Assembly: GCA_002328485.1 (NCBI GenBank)
Contig: DCUF01000024.1
Span: 1-22,219, forward strand
Direction of reading: 5' to 3'
DNA length: 22,219 bases
From: Deltaproteobacteria bacterium UBA2221
GTDB taxonomy: Bacteria > Desulfobacterota > Syntrophorhabdia > Syntrophorhabdales > WCHB1-27
Under the pieces are notes generated by a model that was given only the letters and a program-made list of their open reading frames with translations, did not search any database and was not told the origin of the DNA. Positions 1-7,968 of this stretch are shown piece after piece. Each line of letters begins with the position of its first letter. Within the stretch, counting starts at the first letter, position 1. The position numbers were made by a program, and so were the translations under genes.

Positions 1-178
1 GTCCACCGAATCGGGGGAGGATCACCCGAATAGTAGCAAGATGGAAACAACGTGAAACGGTAACACGGGATTGTGTGTAGGAGAAAGACGACACGTTTTG
101 CATAAATTTGGTATTCGTCCATTGTTTGTTTCCTCTCGTATCACCATGCTTGAATCAGAATATAACCGATGTCTTTGC

Positions 179-194
179 TGGTATGGCATTTGCT
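179..194 (+). promoter_or_regulatory. Candidate sigma-54 (-24/-12) promoter for the beta-helix gene pair
   Basis: TGGTATGGCATTTGCT has the GG-N10-GC spacing of sigma-54 promoters. It keeps TGG, the A and G of the -24 element, and a perfect TTGCT -12 element (consensus TGGCACG-N4-TTGCW). Transcription would start near 205, about 60 bases before the preferred start codon at 263. The 178 bases upstream show no convincing gene and could hold activator sites. The window also encodes a sigma-54 activator (PrsR). The site is inferred from sequence only and has two deviations in the -24 half. Confidence 0.6.
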
Positions 195-262
195 AAAGAA
201 CTATAGGTCCATAAAACGGTTGGTGCTCGGACAGTGTTTTTGCCATGAGGTGGGAGTTGTAT

Positions 263-2065
263 ATGTTTCGAAAAATGAAATCAAAAAAGAGGAAAGCTGC
301 CATACCAAGAGACAGGAGCGGCGACCTGTATGCCGAGGAAGGGAGAACGATCCAGATCAGGATATCAGTTGGTTGCACGATATTGTTTTTGATACTGGTG
401 TTTGCATCCATTACAGTGCAGGATGTCCCGGCCCAGATTATTCCGCCCACAAGAACCGTTGCCTGGCGAGGGAATGTCGGAGTGGATGGAGGTATCCCCA
501 GTAGGACAACCATTTATCAAACAATACAACCCGGTAGTAATATACAAGCAGCCCTCGACACTTGTCCTCCCGGCCAGGTAGTATATCTTAAGGCAGGGAT
601 TTACACTGTGACCAGCACTATAACGATCCCTTCCAATGTCACTCTTCGTGGCGCCGGCATTGATTCGACCGTTGTAATCTCCAACTCAAGTATAAATCCG
701 GTTGTACGATTAGGCGGGAATTTTACCGCGGCTCCTGGTATCGGGATTCTTTCAGGCTTCACCAAGGGTTCTACGCGGATTGTGGTAACCGATGCAAGTG
801 ACATCTCGCGGGGTGATTTGATACGAATAGACGAGTTGAATGATCCGGACATACCGGTCACCGTAAAAGGCTATGAACAGCATCAGGACTGTACATGGTG
901 CAGCAGAAACAACGGTACTCGGGCGAGGGCGCAAATAGTCAAAGTGACAGGCAGAACCGGTAATGCCTTGGACTTTACCCCGGCCTTCTTCTTCGATTTT
1001 TCAGCCGAAAATACCCCACAGTTTCAAAAGCTGCGACCAACTACACGATATGCAGGGGTGGAAGACCTGACTATCAAGAACGGTTCCTCTGGCGGTACAA
1101 CTGGGAGAAGAAATCTTTATTTCTCCAATGCTGAGAATTGTTGGGCCAAAAACATTAAAATAGACACCTGTGGACAGAGAGGAATAGATATTTATCCGGA
1201 TAATTTCAGGGTTGAAATACGAGACAGCTTTATTGCCGGGTGTTTGGATTCGATCAGTTCCGATACTTGTTATGGAATTCAATTAGGGTTTAGCTCGAGT
1301 TGTCTGATAGAGAATAACATATTCCATGAAACTTCTGATGGTCCCATGTTAATGTGGGGAGCTTCAGGCAATGTCGTATCCTATAACTACTTGCACAACG
1401 TTCATCGCGATACGCAGTTGAATTCGTGGTTTTGGTTCGACTCCTGGACGCACGGAGCACATACCTCCTTCAATCTATATGAAGGGAATCTGATGGTGGG
1501 AATGGCTTCCGATGCTTATTGGGGAAGCCATTCCCACAATACATTTTTCAGAAACAGGTTACTGGGTAAACACCCGGACATTGAATGGATACCCGGTACG
1601 GTCCAGACTACAGCTTTCTGCATAGGTTCGTGGAATAACTATATGAACATTGTCGGTAATGTTCTTGGGACCCCTGGATTTGCAGATACCTATGAAGTCA
1701 ATGCCCCACTTAACATGCCCACATCACGATCCATATATATCATAGGTATGCTTGGCGATACCAAACCACGTCAAACCCTGCTTCGACACGCTAATTATGA
1801 TTACTACAGCAAGACGACCAAATACTGCGACGAAAGCGGGGAACCCGGATGCCACGGTGGCAATGCAAGTCATATTATTCCCCACTCTCTTTATCTTGTT
1901 TCGAAGCCCGCGTTTTTTGGCAGCTGTGCCTGGCCTCCCTTCGGATCAGACCTCAATCCCATGACAGGATTGCTTCCAGCCAAGGCCAGGTATGAAGGGA
2001 GTTCCGTTTGTCTCCCCGCATCCGGGGTGGTTTTGCCTCCCCAGAACCTTCGATTAATCCCTTAA
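263..2065 (+). CDS. Exported/anchored right-handed beta-helix (pectate-lyase-like) protein
   Basis: A 600-residue protein. The N-terminus is a basic cytosolic stretch (about residues 1-33, rich in K and R), followed by one hydrophobic segment (about 34-52) that could act as a signal anchor or be cleaved after VPAQ. From about residue 85 it has the start typical of pectate-lyase-like beta-helix proteins: an IQAALD segment, a VYLKAGIYTV strand and the turn LRGAGI, then many Asn- and Gly-rich coils with N-A-x-N/NN ladders. The C-terminus is LPPQNLRLIP. I prefer ATG 263 because GGGAG lies six bases upstream; ATG 245 (six residues longer) has no ribosome site. It is the first gene of a two-gene unit, 20 bases from the next. 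A role in modifying or degrading an exopolysaccharide is inferred from the family and from the flippase and exosortase nearby; no catalytic residues can be assigned by eye. Confidence 0.82.
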   Translation: MFRKMKSKKRKAAIPRDRSGDLYAEEGRTIQIRISVGCTILFLILVFASITVQDVPAQIIPPTRTVAWRGNVGVDGGIPSRTTIYQTIQPGSNIQAALDTCPPGQVVYLKAGIYTVTSTITIPSNVTLRGAGIDSTVVISNSSINPVVRLGGNFTAAPGIGILSGFTKGSTRIVVTDASDISRGDLIRIDELNDPDIPVTVKGYEQHQDCTWCSRNNGTRARAQIVKVTGRTGNALDFTPAFFFDFSAENTPQFQKLRPTTRYAGVEDLTIKNGSSGGTTGRRNLYFSNAENCWAKNIKIDTCGQRGIDIYPDNFRVEIRDSFIAGCLDSISSDTCYGIQLGFSSSCLIENNIFHETSDGPMLMWGASGNVVSYNYLHNVHRDTQLNSWFWFDSWTHGAHTSFNLYEGNLMVGMASDAYWGSHSHNTFFRNRLLGKHPDIEWIPGTVQTTAFCIGSWNNYMNIVGNVLGTPGFADTYEVNAPLNMPTSRSIYIIGMLGDTKPRQTLLRHANYDYYSKTTKYCDESGEPGCHGGNASHIIPHSLYLVSKPAFFGSCAWPPFGSDLNPMTGLLPAKARYEGSSVCLPASGVVLPPQNLRLIP

Positions 2066-2085
2066 AGGAGGGAAAAGGAGAACAG

Positions 2086-3393
2086 ATGAAAAGTTTAGCG
2101 ATAGTACTGCTGCTGGTGGCAATAAGTCCGTGTTTTGGCGCTGATTATCCCGTTTCCTGCAGCGGCAATATATCATCGGCTCTGCAGACAGCCATTAATT
2201 CGGCCAGAGATGGAGACACCGTTACGATCTCTGCGGGCAATTGTTCGATGGCTTCCACTGTGTCATGGTCGGACAAGAATATAATGATTAGGGGTGCTGG
2301 TATAGGAAGCACTACCATTACAAACAGTACCGGGGGAATCATGTTACTTGGTTATTTGAATACCAAGCCGGTGAGAATTACGGGATTTACAATCAATAAT
2401 ACGAGCGGAGCACAGGGCTGGATTCATTTTCAGCAGACGTGCAACAACAATCTCTCCTGCACACCGCAATACGTCAAAGGATTCAGGATTGATCATATAC
2501 GGTTCAACCAGACAGGCACAGGGGGATCGGCCTATGCCGTGCTGATCGACGGCAGATTTTCCGGTGTCATAGACAACTGCTACTTCTATCACAATACGTC
2601 TCAATATCTGATTGGTATGCGACACAGGGCCATGCATGGTTTGATGGATGCCAAGGGTCTGACGCGGATGTGGGGGGATCATGCCTGGACGGAACCCAGC
2701 GATATGGAGACGGAAAATGCTATTTACATGGAAGACAACGTTTATGAAAAAGCTGGTTCAGGCTATTCCACCATTTGCGACGCCTCAGAAGGCTCGAAGG
2801 TAACCATCAGGTACAATACTTTTATCGGTACAAATGTAGGGGTACAGTTCCACGGAACAGGGGATTCAGGACGCGGAACAATTTTCAGCAATGTTTACAA
2901 CAACAGGTGGACGACCCCAAATCCGAATAATATAGGTGTAGTCTTAGCAGGGACTGGCGTGGTGCACAGCAACAGCATCTCCGGGGTAGCCACTTTCGGG
3001 ATCGGGGAACACAGAGGGGCAGGATCTTACGGGCCTTATCCGGCATGCAATGGTGGCTATGCAAATGATGGAAATACAGAAAACGACGGATGGCCCTGTC
3101 TGGATCAGATTGGAAGGGGTCCCGGTGCCTCTGCAAACAACAACGTTTCGGCTCCATTTTATTTTTGGAACAACGGATCAATGAGCGTTTTTTTGATTGA
3201 TCTGGCAAATCAAAGCAAGTATCTCAAGAAGGCAGGCGATGCGGTTGCGCACCCTGGAGGCATTGTCGACTATGTTGTAGGTACGGCAAAACCAGGATGG
3301 ACGGCATTTACGTATCCTCATCCTGCAAGAGCAGAAGGACTTCTTCCAAGAGCAGAAGGACTTCTTCCACCCACCAACCTTCGAATGGAATAA
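2086..3393 (+). CDS. Secreted right-handed beta-helix (pectate-lyase-like) protein
   Basis: A 435-residue protein with a clear cleavable signal peptide (residues 1-18, hydrophobic run LAIVLLLVAI, cleavage likely after CFGA). The mature part begins like its upstream neighbour, with ALQTAINSARDGDTVTISAG and an IRGAGIGST turn, which marks the same beta-helix family. Cysteines are spread along the chain, which suits an exported, disulphide-bonded protein. Start ATG 2086 is set by AAGGAG six bases upstream and by the signal peptide; an in-frame start near 2008 would overlap the previous gene. The C-terminus carries an in-frame 7-residue duplication (AEGLLP repeated) and ends LPPTNLRME, close to the neighbour's LPPQNLRLIP tail. 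It is probably co-transcribed with the upstream gene and ends at the hairpin at 3426. Substrate unknown. Confidence 0.82.
   Translation: MKSLAIVLLLVAISPCFGADYPVSCSGNISSALQTAINSARDGDTVTISAGNCSMASTVSWSDKNIMIRGAGIGSTTITNSTGGIMLLGYLNTKPVRITGFTINNTSGAQGWIHFQQTCNNNLSCTPQYVKGFRIDHIRFNQTGTGGSAYAVLIDGRFSGVIDNCYFYHNTSQYLIGMRHRAMHGLMDAKGLTRMWGDHAWTEPSDMETENAIYMEDNVYEKAGSGYSTICDASEGSKVTIRYNTFIGTNVGVQFHGTGDSGRGTIFSNVYNNRWTTPNPNNIGVVLAGTGVVHSNSISGVATFGIGEHRGAGSYGPYPACNGGYANDGNTENDGWPCLDQIGRGPGASANNNVSAPFYFWNNGSMSVFLIDLANQSKYLKKAGDAVAHPGGIVDYVVGTAKPGWTAFTYPHPARAEGLLPRAEGLLPPTNLRME
3327..3368 (+). repeat. Perfect 21-bp tandem duplication inside the beta-helix gene
   Basis: Two identical, adjacent 21-base units (3327-3347 and 3348-3368) lie in frame just before the end of the second beta-helix gene. 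Each adds seven residues to a linker before the terminal LPPTNLR motif. The perfect identity suggests a recent slippage or duplication event. Confidence 0.9.
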
Positions 3394-3425
3394 TCTTCGA
3401 CTGTTTCCTTTTTTCAAAAACAAAC

Positions 3426-3460
3426 AAGGCTCGCCGCCATTACTAGATGCGGCGAGCCTT
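3426..3460 (+). terminator. Terminator-like hairpin after the beta-helix pair
   Basis: A 12-bp perfect GC-rich stem (AAGGCTCGCCGC with GCGGCGAGCCTT) closes an 11-base loop, 33 bases past the stop codon. The T-tract after it is weak (CTCTATC), so it may terminate inefficiently or act as a 3' stabilising hairpin. Confidence 0.65.
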
Positions 3461-3544
3461 CTCTATCGAATACATGGGTAGGAAGGCAGACCCAAGTGCA
3501 AACATGAACGAGCTAAACGGCGAAAGGGCCTTATCCGGCACGAG

Positions 3545-5080
3545 ATGAGATCACCATCCCCCGCGCCCCGAGACTACTTTAATAATGACCATTTGAAGAG
3601 CGGCTTAAGAACTAGAGCCATGCAGGGCGCGAGTTTCACGTTGATAGCGCAGATCTGTTCTTTCTCGGTCCAGACAGTTGGTACTATTATTCTCGCGAGG
3701 CTTCTCACCCCCCACGATTTCGGTCTTGTAACAATGGTGCTTTCGCTAAGCCTGCTTTTGCAGAGCATTGGCGTGAACGGTTTTCTCCAAGTTGTCATTC
3801 AAAGGGATGAAATAAACCATGGCCAGGTCAGTACTTTGTTTTGGATGAATGCTGGCGTTAGTGGCGTATTGATGTTGGTGTTTATCGCCATAGCACCTCT
3901 AATCGTTTGGTTTTATAAAGAACCTGCCATCAAGCATATTATCTGGATAATGTCCTTCACCATTCCAATTGGAAATTTGGCAACCCAGCATCAGGCGCTG
4001 CTCTTCAGAAACATGCAGTTCTTTAGGGCTGCTGTATGCGAAATAATATCCAGTATTTGTAGTCTTGGCATTTCGATTGTCTTGGCATTCCAGGGATTCG
4101 GATATTGGGCTCTTGTGATTAAGTGGCTAACTGCCCCGATAATTCTTTCAGCCACATTATGGTTTGCTTGTCGTTGGCGACCGAGCTTGCCATCGAAGGA
4201 TGCAGCTGGGTCGATTTCTATGCTTAAGTTTGCTTTCAGCACCTATGGAACTTGGTGTCTGGGCTATATGGGTAAAAGTATTGACAAAATTCTAATTGGA
4301 AGGTTCCTGGGGAGTCAACCACTCGGGCACTACGACAGAGCATATCACCTTTCCCTAATGTTACCAAACCAGCTTGTCAGCCCTCTTACAAATGTGGCTA
4401 TGGCGACGTTGAGTAGATTGTCACAGGATGAAGAAAAGCTCCGCTCCACGTACCTCTCTATCCTTTCAACCATAGCTTTTGTAGGTGTTCCACTTAGCGC
4501 GGTATTGACGCTAGTAGGCAAAGACCTCATTGTGCTCCTATTGGGTTCTCATTGGCAAAAAGCAGGCGAATTGTTCACGGCTTTTGGCTTTTCTATAGCG
4601 GTTTTTATGCTGTACATGACACATGGTTGGATCCATCTCTCACTGGGCACGCCACACCGTTGGCTTAAGTGGAGTGTTATAGCATTAATGGTGAAAGCAT
4701 CTTTCATAATTGGTGGTCTGCAGTTTGGAATAACGGGGGTGGCTATTGCTTACACGGCTAGCTACTATTTGTTAATGGGACCGGGGTTGATTTATGCCGG
4801 CATGCCCATGGGCTTACGTCTCTACCATATTCTTGCCGTCACGTGGAGATATTTTGTCGCCGGTCTTGTCTCGGGCTTGCTTAGCTGGATCGTTGTCTCG
4901 CATGTGGATGATCGGTTCGGGGTCTTTGTGCAGATGACAACCCGGACAACCCTTTCTCTTGTTTTATCCCTTTCCACATATCTTTTGATGGTCATACTGT
5001 TATACGGGAGCGTTCGGCCCATAATGCGCTTGTTTGATATCATGCGTGAAATGATTCCGAGACGGTCGGGTTTACTTTGA
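3545..5080 (+). CDS. Polysaccharide flippase, PST/MOP type (Wzx/WzxC-like)
   Basis: A 511-residue integral membrane protein with about 12-14 predicted hydrophobic segments. The first matches the start of polysaccharide-transporter family members: GASFTLIAQICSF followed by the ARLLTPHDFGLVTMV loop, typical of the Polysacc_synt_3 group. Members of this family move lipid-linked oligosaccharide or polysaccharide units across the inner membrane. ATG 3545 has only a poor ribosome site (GGCACGAG); a shorter start at the internal Met of MQGASF is possible. It lies upstream of two nucleotide-sugar genes, consistent with a polysaccharide assembly cluster, but no glycosyltransferase or polymerase is in view, so the substrate is unknown. 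Confidence 0.88.
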   Translation: MRSPSPAPRDYFNNDHLKSGLRTRAMQGASFTLIAQICSFSVQTVGTIILARLLTPHDFGLVTMVLSLSLLLQSIGVNGFLQVVIQRDEINHGQVSTLFWMNAGVSGVLMLVFIAIAPLIVWFYKEPAIKHIIWIMSFTIPIGNLATQHQALLFRNMQFFRAAVCEIISSICSLGISIVLAFQGFGYWALVIKWLTAPIILSATLWFACRWRPSLPSKDAAGSISMLKFAFSTYGTWCLGYMGKSIDKILIGRFLGSQPLGHYDRAYHLSLMLPNQLVSPLTNVAMATLSRLSQDEEKLRSTYLSILSTIAFVGVPLSAVLTLVGKDLIVLLLGSHWQKAGELFTAFGFSIAVFMLYMTHGWIHLSLGTPHRWLKWSVIALMVKASFIIGGLQFGITGVAIAYTASYYLLMGPGLIYAGMPMGLRLYHILAVTWRYFVAGLVSGLLSWIVVSHVDDRFGVFVQMTTRTTLSLVLSLSTYLLMVILLYGSVRPIMRLFDIMREMIPRRSGLL

Positions 5081-5115
5081 GAGGATAGGAAATTAAGGAA
5101 GAGACATCAGGATGT

Positions 5116-5137
5116 GTTTCCCGAAAGAATGGGAAAC
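5116..5137 (+). other. Intercistronic hairpin upstream of wbpB
   Basis: A perfect 7-bp stem (GTTTCCC/GGGAAAC) with an 8-base loop lies between the flippase and wbpB-like genes, 46 bases before the wbpB start codon. It has no T-tract, so a processing or attenuation role is only possible, not shown. Confidence 0.4.
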
Positions 5138-5183
5138 CGTAGAGGATCGATAGAAGCTGCAGGTAAACTGAAGGAGACTGCCA

Positions 5184-6137
5184 ATGGATAGTTTTGCTTT
5201 GATCGGAGCCGCCGGATATATCGCACCCAGACATATGAAAGCCATTGCGGAAACGGGGAACAGTCTGGTTGCGGCTCTTGACAAGAACGATTCGATCGGC
5301 GTTATCGACAGCTATTTTCCGGAAGCCGAATTTTTTACAGAGTTCGAGAGGTTCGACCGTTACATAGAAAAGATGCGCCGGATCGGCGGCGAGAAGGAAG
5401 TGCAGTATGTGAGTATTGCCTCCCCTAATTACCTGCATGATGCCCATGCCAGATTTGCTCTGAGGGTGGGTGCGGACGCCATATGCGAGAAACCTATTGT
5501 CCTGAACCCGTGGAACCTGGACGCCCTGGAGGAACTGGAGAGAGAAACGGGAAAGCATATCTACCCGATTCTCCAGCTTAGGCTGCACCCGGCCATAGTG
5601 GCGCTGAGCAAAGAGGTAGGAAACATTACCAAGGATAAGAATGCAGAGATAGATATCACTTATATCACTTCCCGTGGCCGATGGTATATGGTTTCATGGA
5701 AGGGTGACGTCTCAAAGTCCGGAGGACTGGCGACCAACATCGGGGTGCACTTCTTTGACATGGTTCTGAGTCTATTCGGAAAAGCAAAGTGGAATGTGGT
5801 TCATATGTCACAGCCGACGAGAGCTGCAGGCTACCTGGAACTCCAAAATGCGAGGGTAAGATGGTTTCTGTCGACGGATCGCTCGGATCTCCCCCGCCAG
5901 GTCGTAGAGAGTGGCAAGACCACATATAGGTCGATTACGGTCAATGGGCAGGAGCTGGAGTTTTCCGATGGGTTTTCGGATCTGCATACCCTAAGCTACG
6001 AAGCGATTTTGAAAGGCGACGGGTTTTGCTTAGAAGATACGAGACACGCCATCGAAACCGTTTTCGAAATCAGACATGCGAAGGAGTTGACGCCGAAAGG
6101 GGATTACCACCCTTTTTTAAAAAGAAACATGCGTTGA
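5184..6137 (+). CDS. wbpB: Gfo/Idh/MocA dehydrogenase, WbpB/WlbA-like (UDP-GlcNAcA 3-dehydrogenase)
   Basis: A 317-residue NAD-dependent sugar dehydrogenase. The N-terminal Rossmann start is FALIGAAGYIAPRHMKAI (residues 4-21), the conserved EKP motif is at 102-104 (catalytic Lys103), and GVHFFDM at 187-193 supplies the family His (189). The opening GAAGYIAPRHMKAI and the DSYFPEAEFFTEFERFDRY stretch are characteristic of WbpB/WlbA, which oxidise C3 of UDP-N-acetylglucosaminuronic acid on the way to UDP-2,3-diacetamido-2,3-dideoxy-uronic acids. Start ATG 5184 follows AAGGAG. A WbpD-like acetyltransferase follows 41 bases later, which supports the assignment. The aminotransferase (WbpE) that would act between them is not in this window. 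Confidence 0.85.
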   Translation: MDSFALIGAAGYIAPRHMKAIAETGNSLVAALDKNDSIGVIDSYFPEAEFFTEFERFDRYIEKMRRIGGEKEVQYVSIASPNYLHDAHARFALRVGADAICEKPIVLNPWNLDALEELERETGKHIYPILQLRLHPAIVALSKEVGNITKDKNAEIDITYITSRGRWYMVSWKGDVSKSGGLATNIGVHFFDMVLSLFGKAKWNVVHMSQPTRAAGYLELQNARVRWFLSTDRSDLPRQVVESGKTTYRSITVNGQELEFSDGFSDLHTLSYEAILKGDGFCLEDTRHAIETVFEIRHAKELTPKGDYHPFLKRNMR

Positions 6138-6178
6138 TTGTACGGGAATTAGGCAACGGCGTTTTGAGGGAGGATGCA

Positions 6179-6763
6179 TTGGTTGATACACATTATTTCG
6201 TTCATGAAAGCAGCTATGTCGATGATGGAGTCGAGCTGGGAGAGGGTACCAGGATTTGGCATTTCTGTCACATTTTAGCAAATACGAAGCTCGGAAAAAA
6301 CTGTGTCATCGGACAGAACGTGATGATCGGCCCCGACGTGCTTGTGGGTGACCGATGCAAGATACAAAACAATGTTTCTATATTTAAGGGAGTTACGATA
6401 GAAGACGAAGTTTTTTGTGGTCCGTCGTGTGTTTTTACTAACGTCTATAACCCAAGAGCTTTCATTGAAAGAAAGCATGAATTTCGTCCGACTCTCGTAA
6501 AGCGCGGCGCAACCATCGGTGCCAACGCGACAATAGTATGCGGTGTCACAATAGGGCAATACGCGCTGGTTGCGGCAGGATCGGTGGTGAAGAGCGATGT
6601 TCCCGACTATGCACTAGTTGCTGGAGTGCCATCGAGGACGGTCGGATGGGTCTGCCGCTGCGGCACCACGCTTACCGGCCATCAAGCAAGCAGGCGCTGC
6701 CCGAGCTGTTCTAATGAATATGAAGTGAGAGAAGATCGCCTCATTCCTGTCTCGGAGCGATAA
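6179..6763 (+). CDS. wbpD: WbpD-like UDP-sugar N-acetyltransferase, left-handed beta-helix (TTG start)
   Basis: A 194-residue hexapeptide-repeat acetyltransferase. It opens YFVHESSYVDDGVELGEGTR, continues IWHF(C)HI, and has the isoleucine-rich hexapeptide ladder through about residue 155. The C-terminus adds a CxC-x12-CxxC zinc-ribbon-like knuckle (Cys159, 161, 174, 177), common in WbpD relatives. I chose TTG 6179 because GGGAGG lies five bases upstream, the protein then begins where the family begins, and the overlap with wbpB disappears. Upstream starts (ATG 6026) would add about 51 unrelated residues inside wbpB. The enzyme acetylates the 3-amino group of the UDP-aminosugar acid made via WbpB and WbpE. 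The strong terminator at 6821 follows. Confidence 0.85.
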   Translation: MVDTHYFVHESSYVDDGVELGEGTRIWHFCHILANTKLGKNCVIGQNVMIGPDVLVGDRCKIQNNVSIFKGVTIEDEVFCGPSCVFTNVYNPRAFIERKHEFRPTLVKRGATIGANATIVCGVTIGQYALVAAGSVVKSDVPDYALVAGVPSRTVGWVCRCGTTLTGHQASRRCPSCSNEYEVREDRLIPVSER

Positions 6764-6820
6764 GGGAACGGACCACGATAGATATGAATTAATTATTCAT
6801 GGGTTCAGGATCGGAAAAAA

Positions 6821-6851
6821 GGCCTCACCCGTATCGGTGAGGCCTTTTTTT
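6821..6851. terminator. Bidirectional rho-independent terminator
   Basis: A 9-bp perfect stem (GGCCTCACC/GGTGAGGCC) with a 6-base loop is flanked by A6 on the left and T7 on the right. It can therefore end transcription from wbpD (+) and from the convergent secreted-protein gene (-), whose stop codon is at 6868. Confidence 0.92.
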
Positions 6852-6867
6852 GTTGATCAGATGGTGA

Positions 6868-7902
6868 TTACTTCCCGAAGGTCGCTGAGATCGAATGATT
6901 CGCGGTTACATTAGAAAAGGTATAGGAACTGCGTGCACTTACATATCTCCCGTCCACTATCAGGTACGAAATTCTGTAACCGTAGTAGGGCGTGATAGCG
7001 AACGACTGACTGGCGCCTGCCTTTACGGAGACTGATCCTGAGGGAGAGATTTTGCCTCCCGAGCCAGCCCTGGCAGTGATAGTGTGGGTTTGAAGACTGT
7101 ATGCGGCAGTAAAGGTTGCGGCTATTGTGTGATTGGCAGTGATGTTGCTGAAGGTGTAGGAACTGATGCGACCTACGGAAACACCGTCCACTACGACGCT
7201 GCCGATAGCGTAGCCCGAAGAGGGGGTAATAGTAAAAGTCTGACTGGCGCCGGAATTGACGCTGATGGTGCCCATCGGACTTATGGAGCCACCGCTACCT
7301 GCTGTAGCACTGATGGTATAGCTCTGAGTTCCTGCCTGAGTCACGGTAAAGATCTGGCCCGCAATACTCGATGCTGCGGTACGCGAAGATGATGCCCGGT
7401 TTGAAGATACCGAATAACTAACCGTGCCGCTACCCTTTCCAGCTGAGCCGGCTGTAATTTTTATCCAGGAGGCACCGCTTGAAGCCGTCCATGTGCAGCC
7501 GCTTTGCGTAGTCACCGCCACAGTACCCGTGCCTCCGCTTTGGGTGAAGGTTTTGCTCGTCGGCGAAACGGAATACGTGCAGCCAGTCGGGACAGTGTAG
7601 GAGACTTCGTTAGAGTAGGGGCTTTCGGCTCCCTTTGCATTGTAAGCGGTTGCGGCAAAGTAGTAAGTCGTGCCAGCCTGAAGATCAGACAAAGTAGACC
7701 TTGTTGAGTTGCCCACGTCCGCAAGCAATGCGTACTGATTGGTCTGGGTGCCCCAGTATACTCTGTACCCAGTAATCGTGGAATCGCTACTCGGATCCCA
7801 GGTCAGCGTTATTTGCGCTCCATGTGCCGGACCGCAAAATAACGTAGCCATCATGAGAAGGTATATAAGAAAAAAAAGACGAAATGCTTTTAACCGCTCC
7901 AT
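6868..7902 (-). CDS. Secreted Fn3-BACON-InlB-repeat protein (two repeats)
   Basis: A 344-residue exported protein. The signal peptide covers residues 1-29 (basic start, hydrophobic core, cleavage near AHGA). Next come a fibronectin type III domain (about 30-105, with LTWDPSSDSTITGYRVYWG and TYYFAATAYN), a BACON-like domain (about 108-191, with GCTWTASSGASWI) and two divergent InlB B-type repeats (about 195-266 and 273-343), each ending in a YTFSNxTANHxIxATF strand. There is no PEP-CTERM, LPXTG or transmembrane C-terminus, so it is probably released or non-covalently attached. Such domains mediate surface or carbohydrate binding; an adhesin or matrix role is inferred. ATG 7902 gives the signal peptide directly. 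A sigma-54 promoter at 7953-7968 reads into it, and the bidirectional terminator lies 17 bases past its stop. A paralogue is encoded at 8416-9714. Confidence 0.87.
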   Translation of the reverse strand: MERLKAFRLFFLIYLLMMATLFCGPAHGAQITLTWDPSSDSTITGYRVYWGTQTNQYALLADVGNSTRSTLSDLQAGTTYYFAATAYNAKGAESPYSNEVSYTVPTGCTYSVSPTSKTFTQSGGTGTVAVTTQSGCTWTASSGASWIKITAGSAGKGSGTVSYSVSSNRASSSRTAASSIAGQIFTVTQAGTQSYTISATAGSGGSISPMGTISVNSGASQTFTITPSSGYAIGSVVVDGVSVGRISSYTFSNITANHTIAATFTAAYSLQTHTITARAGSGGKISPSGSVSVKAGASQSFAITPYYGYRISYLIVDGRYVSARSSYTFSNVTANHSISATFGK

Positions 7903-7952
7903 GTCTTGTCACCCTATCCCCAGTTATTACTGCTAAAACGCGGATTATGAAT

Positions 7953-7968
7953 TGCAACAGAGATGCCA
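7953..7968 (-). promoter_or_regulatory. Sigma-54 promoter for the two-repeat Fn3-BACON-InlB gene
   Basis: On the minus strand TGGCATCTCTGTTGCA matches TGGCACG-N4-TTGCW, with GG and GC exactly ten bases apart. The predicted start near 7942 leaves a leader of about 40 bases before ATG 7902. The core is nearly the same as the promoter of the paralogue at 9957-9972 (15 of 17 bases, including the normally variable spacer), which supports both. Confidence 0.85.

Noticed and set aside
5040..5588. A 182-codon minus-strand open frame over the start of wbpB
   Set aside because: It is antisense to a clear Gfo/Idh/MocA dehydrogenase and has no recognisable domain.
7084..7392. A plus-strand open frame within the secreted-protein gene
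   Set aside because: It is the complement of Gly/Ser/Thr-rich repeats, which produce spurious frames.
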